From assembly GCF_014636865.1 (NCBI RefSeq), contig NZ_BMER01000001.1, forward strand, positions 2,096,718-2,160,717: a stretch of DNA of 64,000 nucleotides, written 5' to 3'. The position numbers and the translations under genes were made by a program. The notes under the pieces are model-generated. The model had not been told where the DNA came from and did not search any database. It saw nothing but the letters and a program-made list of their open reading frames with translations. Positions 45,893 through 55,303 of the stretch are shown one piece after another. This DNA is from Parapedobacter pyrenivorans (GTDB lineage: Bacteria > Bacteroidota > Bacteroidia > Sphingobacteriales > Sphingobacteriaceae). Within the stretch, counting starts at the first letter, position 1. The number at the start of each line of letters is the position of its first letter.

Positions 45893-45916
45893 CCGGAGAT
45901 GTCTCACCACCTCCGG
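45893..45916. repeat. Short inverted repeat after FecR
   Basis: CCGGAG (45893-45898) pairs with CTCCGG (45911-45916). There is no T-run on the + strand, but six A residues precede it, so it could only end transcription arriving from the right. Weak. Confidence 0.35.
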
Positions 45917-45940
45917 CTTATTGTGATGACAAATTAACGT

Positions 45941-45980
45941 TCGGACAGTCCGCTCTGTGGATGAAAACAGGCCTGTCCGA
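45941..45980. repeat. Inverted repeat in the leader of the STN-type SusC gene
   Basis: TCGGACAG (45941-45948) and CTGTCCGA (45973-45980) are perfect reverse complements separated by 24 bases, 85 bp upstream of the SusC start. Candidate protein-binding site or RNA hairpin; no T-run follows. Confidence 0.5.
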
Positions 45981-46064
45981 TTATCAAACACCAGACAAAC
46001 ATAGCCAACAAAGATTAGCTTTCAAAAGCTAAATTGATATGTCTGTCGCTTTGTTAACCATTTT

Positions 46065-49000
46065 ATGAATAAATATTTGTTTAAAAAACGTAGTCGGAGT
46101 AGGACTGCGATCCCGCCAACTCAGTTATTAAGGGTTATGAAAATCACGTATTTGCTACTGACAGTGCTGTTGTTTCAAGCAAATGCCGAAACATTGGCTC
46201 AGCGGCTGACCATCAAAAAGGCCAGTACAAGTCTGCGTTCCATTTTTACTGAAATCAACAATCAAACCGGTTATTCGGTGATCTACAGCGTGAAGCATAT
46301 TGAACGGATGCCGGCCGTCAGTGTTTCACTGGCCGACGTGCCCTTGGAGCGGGCGATGGAACAGATATTAACGGGACTTCCGCTGGATTTCACGATCGCT
46401 AACAAAGAAATTGTGATCAAGGAAAAACGCAGGCCGCGCGTGTCGTCACCTTCGTCAATAAAGGAGACAGCGCTGGAAGTGATACAACAGACGGTAACTG
46501 GCAGGGTGATCGATGAACAAGGAAATCCGTTGCAAGGGGCCGCCGTGCGTATTAAAGGAACTTCGCAACAAGCCAGTACCGATGCAGATGGGCGATTTTC
46601 ATTCACCAATGTAGATCCATCGGCGATAATCGTGGTTTCGTTTGTGGGCTATGAAAGCAAGGAGCTTCCTGCTTCCGTTAATCTGGCCGCCATCGCATTG
46701 AGCCCTGATGTTTCGGACTTGGATGAGGTAATCGTTGTGGGCTATGGTACCGTGAAAAAGAGTGACGTTACCGGATCGGTTGTATCGCTGAAAGCGTCAG
46801 ACCTTACACCAGGCGCGAACGTGAACGTACAGCAATTGATGCAGGGTAGAGCCGCCGGTGTACAGATTTCGCAGAAAAGTGGCGAGCCGGGCAGTGCCAT
46901 GTCCGTAAAAATCCGCGGTGTTAGTTCGATCTCAGCGGGAAATGAACCCCTGTATGTCATCGATGGGATGCCGGTGAACGACGCGCCGCCCGTAAGCGGC
47001 TCAGGTGCGGCCTTTGTGGCTAACCCCAATCAGCGGAATCCGCTGAACAGCCTTAATCCAGCAGATATCGAATCTATTGAAATACTGAAAGATGCTTCGG
47101 CAACTGCGATCTACGGAGCACGCGGGGCAAATGGCGTAGTGTTGATTTCAACAAAAAAAGGCGCTTCAGGGGCCCTAAAAGTTAATTATGGCGCCAACTA
47201 TGGCTTCCAAGAGGTGGCTAATAGCGTCCGCGTACTATCGGGAAGTGAGTATCACGATGTACTGAATGCCATCATCGACGACGGTGGCGGCTCGGCTTCC
47301 GAACGTGTTGATGACAATTATGAGGCGGATACGGATTGGCAAAACCTGTTGTTCCAACGGGCTCAAACGCAAACCCATGATCTTTCGTTCTCCGGTGGTG
47401 CAAATAACAATCGGTTCTTTGTATCGTTGGGCTATTTTGGTCAGGAAGGTGTGGTGCAGACCTCCTCCGTAGACCGGTATACAGCCCGGATCAATTACGA
47501 CAACACGGTAAGCGGAAAATACGGGTTCGGAATCAACCTGACTACTTCGTATATCAAAGACCGTATCAATTCCTTTGGTACGGGTATCAATGAACAGAGC
47601 GGTGCCTTGTATTCCGCAATTTATTACGACCCGACTTCGCCTATTTATGCACCCGATGGTAGCTATTACCGGTCCACATTCATGACCATGGATAATCCTG
47701 CGGCGCTTCGTGACGGGCAGAATGCAAACAGTGATTCGTACCGTACTTTTGGTACCATATACGGTGAGTACTTTGTTCTCCCAGGGTTATCGATCAAAGC
47801 CAAATTGGGCGGTGATGTCAACAATAGCCAACGGAATGTTTTCGTGGCACCTTTTACCACGCAGGGACTGCCGGGTGGGGTGGCTTCTATCCTGACCGGT
47901 ACCCGGAATTACTACATGGCAGAAGGTACGGTGAACTTTAACAAAACCATTGGCGATCGTCATGCAATAAATGGCGTAGGGGGTGTTACCTATGAACGTT
48001 TCGGTTCGTACTCGTTCACGGGAAATGGGCGTGGATACGCGTTGCCGGATCTCGGTTATGATGCTATCGGGTCAGGTGAGCAGGCATTGAATGTGATCGG
48101 TAGCGGCAGGGCAGGAACGATACTGGCGTCTTACCTCGCTCGGGTGAACTATACACTAGACAACAAATACCTAATCACTGCATCATTCCGTGCGGATGGG
48201 TCGTCACGGTTCGGCCCCAACAACCGGTTCGGTTACTTCCCATCGGCAGCATTGGCATGGAAAGCACATGAAGAGGATTTTCTGAGCGATTATAGTTTCA
48301 TCAACGAGCTAAAATTACGGGCAAGTTATGGTTCGATAGGCAACCAGAGTATCGCTAATTTCTTGTATATTCCGACGTTTTCAATCGGCGGTGATGCTGT
48401 CTTTGGCGACACCCGTTACACAACCATCAACCCGTCGCGTAATCCCAATCCCGATCTAAAGTGGGAAGCTGCGATACAAACCGATATCGGAATTGATTTC
48501 GCGTTCTTTAAGAACCGGATTCGGGGGAGCGTAGAATATTATAACCGGAAGACCACCGACCTGTTACTGAGCCTTCCACAACCACTCAGTTCTGGCTTCG
48601 GCAACCGTACACAGAACATCGGTAGTATGCGTAACACCGGCGTCGACGTCCAGCTGTCGGTAGGGGTGCTGCAAGGTGACGGCTTCAACTGGGGGATTGA
48701 CGGTAACATCTCATTCCTTAAAAACAAGGTCGTAGATTTGGGTCCGCTTAACCGGATCATTCAGGGCGGCGCAGGCTTCATCAACAATGCGAGTATTATC
48801 ATGCCAGGAAGGTCCATCTCATCCTATTATGGTTATGAAGTACTTGGCGTATGGCAAGAAGGCGATGATTTTTCGACCACAACAGATAACGTGAAGCCGG
48901 GTGATCTCAAGTACCGCGATGTAAACGGCGATGGGACAATAACGGATGTAGACCGCATGATTCTCGGGAAACCACTGCCGGATTTTACCTATGGCATGGC

Positions 49001-49469
49001 CAATACGTTTAGCTATAAAAATCTATCACTGATGGTTTATTTGGAGGGATCCAAGGGCGGAAGCATCTTGAACAGCATGCTGGTGGATAGCTATTTCCCG
49101 ATCAGTTTCCGTCGGAATAAGGTAGCGGAACCTTATTTGAACCGGTGGACGCCATCAAATCCGACGAACGAATATCCATCGTTCGTGAACCCTACTTCAC
49201 AGGGGCAACGGCAGGTGAATTCGCGTACAGTCGAGACCGCCGACTACCTCAGGTTGCAATCGGCCCGACTGTCGTATAATTTGCCGGTTAAGGTAGCGTT
49301 TTTTAATAGCCTGAATGTCTACGTGGTGGGCCAAAACCTCTTTACCATTACGAAGTACTCGGGCGTTGACCCGGCCGTGAATTCCATCGGTGGGGATGTG
49401 CTGAAGATCGATTTTGCAGCGTACCCCTTTACAAGGAGCTATTTGATGGGTATTAACTTAGAATTCTAG
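46065..49469 (+). CDS. SusC/RagA-type transporter with STN signalling domain
   Basis: 1134 aa. The N-terminus has the long basic stretch plus hydrophobic leader usual for this subgroup (MNKYLFKKRSRSR ... MKITYLLLTVLLFQANAETL). An STN domain follows at about residues 48-125 (LTIKKASTSLRSIFTEINN, TGYSVIYSVKHIERM), which contacts the FecR protein. Then come the regulatory-like domain (VTGRVIDEQGNPLQGAAVR), the plug (EVIVVGYGTVKKSDVTG, NEPLYVIDGMPVND, ILKDASATAIYGARGANG) and a barrel ending MGINLEF. The only SusC here with an STN domain, in keeping with the ECF sigma and FecR genes upstream. Two SusD genes follow, the first after 4 bp. Confidence 0.95.
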   Translation: MNKYLFKKRSRSRTAIPPTQLLRVMKITYLLLTVLLFQANAETLAQRLTIKKASTSLRSIFTEINNQTGYSVIYSVKHIERMPAVSVSLADVPLERAMEQILTGLPLDFTIANKEIVIKEKRRPRVSSPSSIKETALEVIQQTVTGRVIDEQGNPLQGAAVRIKGTSQQASTDADGRFSFTNVDPSAIIVVSFVGYESKELPASVNLAAIALSPDVSDLDEVIVVGYGTVKKSDVTGSVVSLKASDLTPGANVNVQQLMQGRAAGVQISQKSGEPGSAMSVKIRGVSSISAGNEPLYVIDGMPVNDAPPVSGSGAAFVANPNQRNPLNSLNPADIESIEILKDASATAIYGARGANGVVLISTKKGASGALKVNYGANYGFQEVANSVRVLSGSEYHDVLNAIIDDGGGSASERVDDNYEADTDWQNLLFQRAQTQTHDLSFSGGANNNRFFVSLGYFGQEGVVQTSSVDRYTARINYDNTVSGKYGFGINLTTSYIKDRINSFGTGINEQSGALYSAIYYDPTSPIYAPDGSYYRSTFMTMDNPAALRDGQNANSDSYRTFGTIYGEYFVLPGLSIKAKLGGDVNNSQRNVFVAPFTTQGLPGGVASILTGTRNYYMAEGTVNFNKTIGDRHAINGVGGVTYERFGSYSFTGNGRGYALPDLGYDAIGSGEQALNVIGSGRAGTILASYLARVNYTLDNKYLITASFRADGSSRFGPNNRFGYFPSAALAWKAHEEDFLSDYSFINELKLRASYGSIGNQSIANFLYIPTFSIGGDAVFGDTRYTTINPSRNPNPDLKWEAAIQTDIGIDFAFFKNRIRGSVEYYNRKTTDLLLSLPQPLSSGFGNRTQNIGSMRNTGVDVQLSVGVLQGDGFNWGIDGNISFLKNKVVDLGPLNRIIQGGAGFINNASIIMPGRSISSYYGYEVLGVWQEGDDFSTTTDNVKPGDLKYRDVNGDGTITDVDRMILGKPLPDFTYGMANTFSYKNLSLMVYLEGSKGGSILNSMLVDSYFPISFRRNKVAEPYLNRWTPSNPTNEYPSFVNPTSQGQRQVNSRTVETADYLRLQSARLSYNLPVKVAFFNSLNVYVVGQNLFTITKYSGVDPAVNSIGGDVLKIDFAAYPFTRSYLMGINLEF

Positions 49470-49473
49470 GACG

Positions 49474-50928
49474 ATGAAGATAGTTAGAAGCCTATTTTTA
49501 TGGTGCTTCGTCTTAGCAGTGACGGGGTGTGAATCCATACTTGAGCTGTCGCCAGATGCAGAATTTGCACCGGATAATGTGTTAACGAACGAAAACGGTA
49601 TCAAAACCCTCTTGTATTCGGCGTATCAAAATTTCCAAGGGCAGGCGGAAATCAATAATGTGCTTGCCGTTTGCGAGGTTTCGACAGATATGATGTACAA
49701 TACGGGCGGAAACGCTAATTTGTTCCTCAGCCAGTTTATCAACTTTACATGGGATCCGTCCTTGTCTCAACTGCAGGGCCTCGTTTGGGGGCCTTATTAC
49801 CGGGTTATCCGCGATGCGAATTCAGTAATCGAGAACATGGGTAATGTGCAGGCGTCTGACGAGATCAAACGAGTGTTAATAGCCGAGGCCCGCTTCCTAA
49901 GGGCTTACTGCTACGCGTATCTTTATAGTTGGTACGGTACTGTGCCGCTGCGTATCACCAGTACACAGGAACAGGACCTGCCACGGGCTGGAGCGGATGA
50001 ATTGGAAGCCTTTATCGAAAGCGAATTGGAAGCAAGTGCCACTGATTTGCCCGAACCGGGCGCGGAGGAGCTGTGGGGCCGGGCTCACAAGGGCGCAGCA
50101 TTGGCTGTTCTGAGCAAGTTTTTGCTCAATACCAAGCAATGGGAGAAGGCAGCGGCAGCCGCACAGCGGGTGATCGACTTGGACTACTATGAACTGTTTC
50201 CCGTGTATAAGGATTTGTTCAAAGTAGAGAACGAGCGGAACCGGGAAATGATTTTCGTGATTCCCTGTATAAACCAGTTTGAATTCGGTAACTGGTACGC
50301 TGCAGGCGCCATGCCACCGGGATTCGTATCGACGCCCCAGCTACCGGAATACCGGTGGGTGCCGGGCATCCAGAACTTTGCTACCCATTATCGCTTCCGT
50401 GACAGCTTTATTCGTACATTTTCCGAAGATGACGACCGCTTTGTATTGGTAGTACGGAGCTATGTAAATACAGCAGGGCAGACTATAGACCTTACGGCGA
50501 CAGTAGACAATACACGCAGCTTTAAGTACTTTGACAATAATGCCGTGTCCAATGCGCATGGCAACGATCTTCCGATTGTACGGTATGCAGACATCTTGCT
50601 CTCTAGGGCGGAGGCGTTGAATGAGATCGACGGCCCCAATCAGGAAGCGGTGAACTTGCTAAACGAAGTGCGCGGCCGGTCTTCCTTGGGCGGGTTCGAC
50701 TTGGGCGATTTTCCCAACAAGGAGGCATTAAGGGATGCCATTTTGCGTGAGCGTGGCTGGGAATTCTTCTCCGAAGGCAAGCGCCGCGAAGACCTTATCC
50801 GCCATGGCAAATTTATTTCTTCGGCTCGCGAACGTGGCGTGAATGCGGACGATCATCACTTGGTTTTTCCGATTCCGCAGAGCGAAGTCGATGCCAACAC
50901 GCTAATGGTGCAGAATGAGGGCTATTGA
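49474..50928 (+). CDS. SusD/RagB-type surface lipoprotein, first of a tandem pair
   Basis: 484 aa, lipobox AVTGC (Cys19). Typical SusD: ESILELSPDAEFAPDNVLT, IAEARFLRAYCYAYLYSWYG, and the C-terminal ERGWEFFSEGKRREDLIRHG. Partner of the STN-type SusC 4 bp upstream. The neighbour at 50978 has the same length and aligns by eye without gaps, most positions identical, so this is a recent tandem duplication. Differences cluster in the N-terminal third (for example EINNVLAVCEVSTDMMYNTG here against KKDVINFSEVTTDIAFNTGG). Confidence 0.95.
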   Translation: MKIVRSLFLWCFVLAVTGCESILELSPDAEFAPDNVLTNENGIKTLLYSAYQNFQGQAEINNVLAVCEVSTDMMYNTGGNANLFLSQFINFTWDPSLSQLQGLVWGPYYRVIRDANSVIENMGNVQASDEIKRVLIAEARFLRAYCYAYLYSWYGTVPLRITSTQEQDLPRAGADELEAFIESELEASATDLPEPGAEELWGRAHKGAALAVLSKFLLNTKQWEKAAAAAQRVIDLDYYELFPVYKDLFKVENERNREMIFVIPCINQFEFGNWYAAGAMPPGFVSTPQLPEYRWVPGIQNFATHYRFRDSFIRTFSEDDDRFVLVVRSYVNTAGQTIDLTATVDNTRSFKYFDNNAVSNAHGNDLPIVRYADILLSRAEALNEIDGPNQEAVNLLNEVRGRSSLGGFDLGDFPNKEALRDAILRERGWEFFSEGKRREDLIRHGKFISSARERGVNADDHHLVFPIPQSEVDANTLMVQNEGY

Positions 50929-50977
50929 TAGGGATATCAAAGGATCCATCTGACAACTAACAAAAAAAGATAGACAG

Positions 50978-52432
50978 ATGAAAATTATAAGATATATTTT
51001 TACAGCGATTCTCGTCATACAACTCATGGCGTGTGAACGCATGCTGGAAATTTCTCCCGAGTCTGAGTTTGCTCCAAGCAATGTATTGACGACGGAAAAT
51101 GGGATTAGATCCTTACTTTATTCGGCCTACCTGAATTTTCAAGGACAAACCGCCAAGAAGGATGTTATCAACTTTTCGGAGGTAACTACGGATATCGCTT
51201 TCAATACCGGAGGGAACGAAAACCTATACCTTACTCAATTCATCAATTTTACATGGGATCCTTCCGTTACGCAGTTACAGGGCATCATTTGGGGGCCCTA
51301 TTACCGGGTAATCCGGGATGCGAATTCGGTATTGGAAAACATGGATCAGGTACAGGCATCGGATGCCAGTAAGCGGCTGTTTATAGCGGAAGCTCGCTTT
51401 TTGCGCGCCTATTGCTACGCCTTCCTCCACAATTGGTACGGTCCGGTACCGTTACGCACGAGCGGCGCGCAGGAAAAAGACCTAGCCCGTGCTTCCGAGG
51501 ACGAACTAAAGGCGTTCATCGAAAGCGAGTTGGAGGCCTGTGTGTCCGACCTTCCGGATCCGGGTGCGGAAGAGCTTTGGGGCCGTGCAAACAAGGGGGC
51601 AGCACTGGCTGTGCTCAGTAAGTTCCTCTTGAATACCAAGCAATGGGACAAAGCGGCCATCGCCGCGAAGCGGGTCATGGACTTGGATTACTATGAGTTG
51701 TTTCCGGTATTCAAGGATTTATTCAAGGTGGAAAATGAGCGGAATAGCGAAATGATTTTGGTGACGCCGGCTATTAATCAATTTGATTTCGGGAATTGGT
51801 TTCCGGCCGGTGCCATGCCGCCTGGATTTGTATCGACACCGCAGCTACCCGAATACCGGTGGATACCCGGTATCCAGAATTTTGCCACCCAATATCGATT
51901 GCGCGATCAGTTCGTCAACACCTTTTCCGAGGAAGATGACCGGTACGTATTGGTGGTGAGGACTTATGTGAATACCGCCGGACAGACGATCGATCTAACG
52001 GCCACGACAGATAACACCCGAAGTCTTAAGTATTTCGATAACAACGCAGTATCCAACGCACATGGCAACGACGTTCCGATTGTCCGGTATGCGGATATTC
52101 TGCTGACGCGGGCCGAGGCGCTCAACGAGATCAATGGTCCGAACACGGAATCGTTGACCTTGCTGAATGAAGTGAGGCGGCGGTCATCGCTAGCCGATTT
52201 GGAGATAGGTGATTTTCCGAGTACGGAAGCTTTTCGGGACGCTATCCTTAGGGAGCGCGGTTGGGAGTTCTTTTCCGAAGGCAAACGACGTGAGGACCTG
52301 ATCCGACACGGCAAGTTTATTTCCTTCGCTCGTGAACGGGGGGTAAACGCCGATGAGCGCCACGTGGTTTTCCCGATTCCACAAAGCGAGGTTGATGCCA
52401 ATTCGGCAATTATTCAAACGGAGGGTTATTAA
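50978..52432 (+). CDS. SusD/RagB-type surface lipoprotein, second of a tandem pair
   Basis: 484 aa, lipobox LMAC (Cys19). Nearly collinear with the SusD at 49474 (shared FINFTWDP, GPYYRVIRDANSV, GAMPPGFVSTPQLPEYRW and others). There is no second SusC; a 49-bp A-rich gap separates the pair. It may offer a different ligand specificity to the same SusC or be redundant. Its TAA stop shares one base with the ATG of the following sulfatase. Confidence 0.95.
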   Translation: MKIIRYIFTAILVIQLMACERMLEISPESEFAPSNVLTTENGIRSLLYSAYLNFQGQTAKKDVINFSEVTTDIAFNTGGNENLYLTQFINFTWDPSVTQLQGIIWGPYYRVIRDANSVLENMDQVQASDASKRLFIAEARFLRAYCYAFLHNWYGPVPLRTSGAQEKDLARASEDELKAFIESELEACVSDLPDPGAEELWGRANKGAALAVLSKFLLNTKQWDKAAIAAKRVMDLDYYELFPVFKDLFKVENERNSEMILVTPAINQFDFGNWFPAGAMPPGFVSTPQLPEYRWIPGIQNFATQYRLRDQFVNTFSEEDDRYVLVVRTYVNTAGQTIDLTATTDNTRSLKYFDNNAVSNAHGNDVPIVRYADILLTRAEALNEINGPNTESLTLLNEVRRRSSLADLEIGDFPSTEAFRDAILRERGWEFFSEGKRREDLIRHGKFISFARERGVNADERHVVFPIPQSEVDANSAIIQTEGY

Positions 52433-53862
52433 TGAAAAGATTTGGGTTAGCAATATCACTGCTTATAAAGGGTTGTTTTGTGTTTATAATTGTGTTGCCG
52501 GAGAATGGGTTCGCCCAGACTCCGGCTTTTAGGCCAAACATTGTCTTTATTATGGCCGATGACTTAACCCTGTGGGATATCGAGCCGTATGGTAGCAAGC
52601 AGGTACACACCCCCCACCTTGCTCGGTTGGCCGAGGAAGGCATGTGTCTGGATAACATGTTTAACGTTGTGCCAATCTGTTCGCCCACGCGACAGTCGCT
52701 GCTCACTGGCCTCGGGCCCGTCCGCAATGGAGCATACCCGAATCACAGCGTGATATACGACGGAATCAAGACATTGCCCGTATACTTGCAGGAATTGGGG
52801 TATCGCACAGCGCTGATCGGAAAAAAGCATTACAGTCCGGAGGCATCGTATCCCTTTGATTTCCTCGGTGGGCGGGAACATGATGACGGCGATGGGCAGG
52901 ATGTAGACCTTTCCAAAGCGGAAGGCTATATTCAAGCGGCTGGAAATACCCCTTTCTTCCTGATGTTTACCAGCAACCAGCCGCACAGCCCCTGGAACCG
53001 AGGTAACAGTGCTGTATATGATTCAGGGGAAATTGAGCTGGGTCCTAATATGGTCGATACGGAGCTAACGAGGCGGCAAATGGCCGATTACTTTGCGGAA
53101 ATTACTTATTTGGATAGCCTGGTAGGTGCTTGCCTAGCTATCATCGACCGTTCGGGGCATGGCGACAACACCATTGTGATTTTTGCCACCGAACAGGGCA
53201 ACTCATTCCCTTTTTCCAAGTGGACACTCTACGACCAGGGATTGCGTTCAGGCTTTATCGTCAGGTGGCCGGGGAAGGTGAAGCCGGCAGCTCGCAGTGG
53301 TGCGATGCTGCAATACCTCGATGTTTTGCCCACGTTGATTGATATTGCTGGTGGCCGTGCGGAAGCCGTCAATACCGGCTCCACGGATGCGAATGGAGGT
53401 GTTGGGTTTGATGGACAAAGTTTTAAGGATGTGCTCCTAGGCAAGCGGACGAAGCAACGTACCTATGTACATGGGATGAATACCACGCGTGGTATTCATC
53501 ACGGCAGCGAAGCCTATGCTAGTCGCTCGGTAAGGGATACCACCTTCCTGTACATCGAAAATCTAAACCACGGGAATAGGTATGCCAACGTCGTCACCAT
53601 TTCGAAATTGTTCGAATCGTGGGCTGAAGCAGATGCTTCGCGGGCACGGGAGTATATCCAACGACCCCATGAAGAGCTGTATCATGTTGTGAACGATCCC
53701 TATCAATTGGTTAACTTGGCGGCCGATCCGAATTATGGAGAAGTGAAAGCCCGACTGAAAAACGAAATGGTTAAATTTATGAAGCAGCAAGGAGATGAAG
53801 GGGTTGGAACGGAAATGAAGGCATTTGAGCGGCAACGTGGGCGTCAGAAGGGAAATAAATAA
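52432..53862 (+). CDS. Sulfatase (family S1, heparan-N-sulfatase-like subgroup), secreted
   Basis: 476 aa with a leader of about 29 residues (LIKGCFVFIIVLPENGFAQ). Formylglycine site PICSPTRQSLLTG with Cys83; metal Asp43/Asp44 (MADDLTLWD). The later metal pair is Glu-Gln (FATEQGNSFPFSKWTLYDQG) instead of Asp-Asn. It resembles the sulfatases at 41041 and 53864 in this respect and in the HSPWNRGN-type region. Coupled to the upstream SusD by a one-base overlap, first of four consecutive sulfatases. Sulfate position and sugar unknown. Confidence 0.92.
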   Translation: MKRFGLAISLLIKGCFVFIIVLPENGFAQTPAFRPNIVFIMADDLTLWDIEPYGSKQVHTPHLARLAEEGMCLDNMFNVVPICSPTRQSLLTGLGPVRNGAYPNHSVIYDGIKTLPVYLQELGYRTALIGKKHYSPEASYPFDFLGGREHDDGDGQDVDLSKAEGYIQAAGNTPFFLMFTSNQPHSPWNRGNSAVYDSGEIELGPNMVDTELTRRQMADYFAEITYLDSLVGACLAIIDRSGHGDNTIVIFATEQGNSFPFSKWTLYDQGLRSGFIVRWPGKVKPAARSGAMLQYLDVLPTLIDIAGGRAEAVNTGSTDANGGVGFDGQSFKDVLLGKRTKQRTYVHGMNTTRGIHHGSEAYASRSVRDTTFLYIENLNHGNRYANVVTISKLFESWAEADASRAREYIQRPHEELYHVVNDPYQLVNLAADPNYGEVKARLKNEMVKFMKQQGDEGVGTEMKAFERQRGRQKGNK

Positions 53863-53863
53863 G

Positions 53864-55303
53864 ATGGTTATAAAAGTAAAGGACAAGACAAACAACAAAG
53901 CGATGATGTATAAAGTTACGGTATTGCTATTCAGCCTATTTGTAAGCCGGGTCGCTGGGGCCTATCAAGACGGACAGGAACAGCCGAGAGATGGTCGCCC
54001 GAACATCATTCTGATCATGGCTGACGATCTGGATTCACGGCAATTGAGTTGTTATGGTGGCGAAAACCTGAAAACAACGCACATCGACCAGCTTGCTGCC
54101 GACGGGATGCAATTCAATGCCATGATTGCGTCCGAAGCAATGTGTGTGCCTACACGTGCTTCATTGTTTACTGGACTTTATCCGGTAAGGCATGGGGCTT
54201 ACCAAAACCACAAACCTGTTTATGATGGCCTTAAAAGCGTGGTGCATTACCTGAATGACCTGGGGTATCGGGTTGGACTCACTGGAAAAGATCATATGAC
54301 ACGGCCGAAGTCGATTTTCCCATTTGACATCGTGCCGGGTTTTGAACCCAACTGCGTCTCGCCGACAGATAACTATTTTTTGGATAGTGTGCGGAATTAT
54401 ATCGTTCAAGACGAACCATACTGCCTCTTTGTGATGAGCAACAACCCGCATCGACCATGGACGGTGGGCGATCCGGATGAATTTGACGCGAGCGAGCTTA
54501 AACTGCCACCGCATTGGGTAGATACTGAGCTAACCCGGGAAAACTTCCGCCTTTATTTGGCAGAAGTGCGTCGCTTAGACAATCAAGTGGGTGATATTAT
54601 GAACCTGCTGAAAGAGACCGGGCAAGATAAAAACACCATCGTCGTCTTCTTGGGAGAGCAAGGACCGCAGTTTCCGGGTGGAAAATGGACCTTGTATGAC
54701 AACGGACAGAAGAGTTCCATGATTGTCAAGTGGCCGGGCACGGTAGAACCGGATACGCAAACCGATGCAATTGTCCAATACGAAGACGTCACGCCGACGC
54801 TGATTGATATCCTTGGCGGTGATCCCATCTCCGGGTTAGACGGTAGCAGTTTCAAGTCGGTTTTGAAAAACCATGCCGCCGGACATCGCGAGGTCGCCTT
54901 TGGTATACACAATAACATTCCGGAAGGGTCTGCCTACCCTATGCGTAGCATAAGGGGAAATCGCTATAAGTTGATCTGGAATCTCACCCCGGATTCGGCT
55001 TACTACATCAAGTATTCAATGAATAACGAAAAACCAGACTTGGATTGGCCGACTTGGCTGCAGGTGGCGACGCATAATGACGAAGCGCGAAAACTCACCG
55101 AACGAATTGTACGTAAGCCTGAGGTTGAATTTTATGACCTCGAGAATGATCCCTATGAATTGGAGAACCTTGCCGGCAAGTCGACATATCAGGAAATGAT
55201 AGCAGATTATTCCGCGCAGCTTAAGGCGTGGATGGCAGATCAGGGAGACAAAGGTGCAGCATTGGATGTGCCAATTAAAAGAAAACAAAAAGGACAGCGA
55301 TGA
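53864..55303 (+). CDS. Sulfatase (family S1, heparan-N-sulfatase-like subgroup), secreted
   Basis: 479 aa from the ATG at 53864, one base after the previous stop; ATGs at 53903/53906 would give a shorter leader (MYKVTVLLFSLFVSRVAGA) and are plausible. Formylglycine site AMCVPTRASLFTG with Cys94; metal Asp54/Asp55 (MADDLDSRQ). Glu-Gln replaces Asp-Asn at the later metal pair (FLGEQGPQFPGGKWTLYDNG). Most similar by eye to the sulfatase at 52432. It overlaps the next gene by 4 bp. Confidence 0.92.
   Translation: MVIKVKDKTNNKAMMYKVTVLLFSLFVSRVAGAYQDGQEQPRDGRPNIILIMADDLDSRQLSCYGGENLKTTHIDQLAADGMQFNAMIASEAMCVPTRASLFTGLYPVRHGAYQNHKPVYDGLKSVVHYLNDLGYRVGLTGKDHMTRPKSIFPFDIVPGFEPNCVSPTDNYFLDSVRNYIVQDEPYCLFVMSNNPHRPWTVGDPDEFDASELKLPPHWVDTELTRENFRLYLAEVRRLDNQVGDIMNLLKETGQDKNTIVVFLGEQGPQFPGGKWTLYDNGQKSSMIVKWPGTVEPDTQTDAIVQYEDVTPTLIDILGGDPISGLDGSSFKSVLKNHAAGHREVAFGIHNNIPEGSAYPMRSIRGNRYKLIWNLTPDSAYYIKYSMNNEKPDLDWPTWLQVATHNDEARKLTERIVRKPEVEFYDLENDPYELENLAGKSTYQEMIADYSAQLKAWMADQGDKGAALDVPIKRKQKGQR

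Noticed and set aside
45885-45920. Terminator between FecR and SusC
   Set aside because: The stem is only 6 bp and lacks a downstream T-run on the coding strand.
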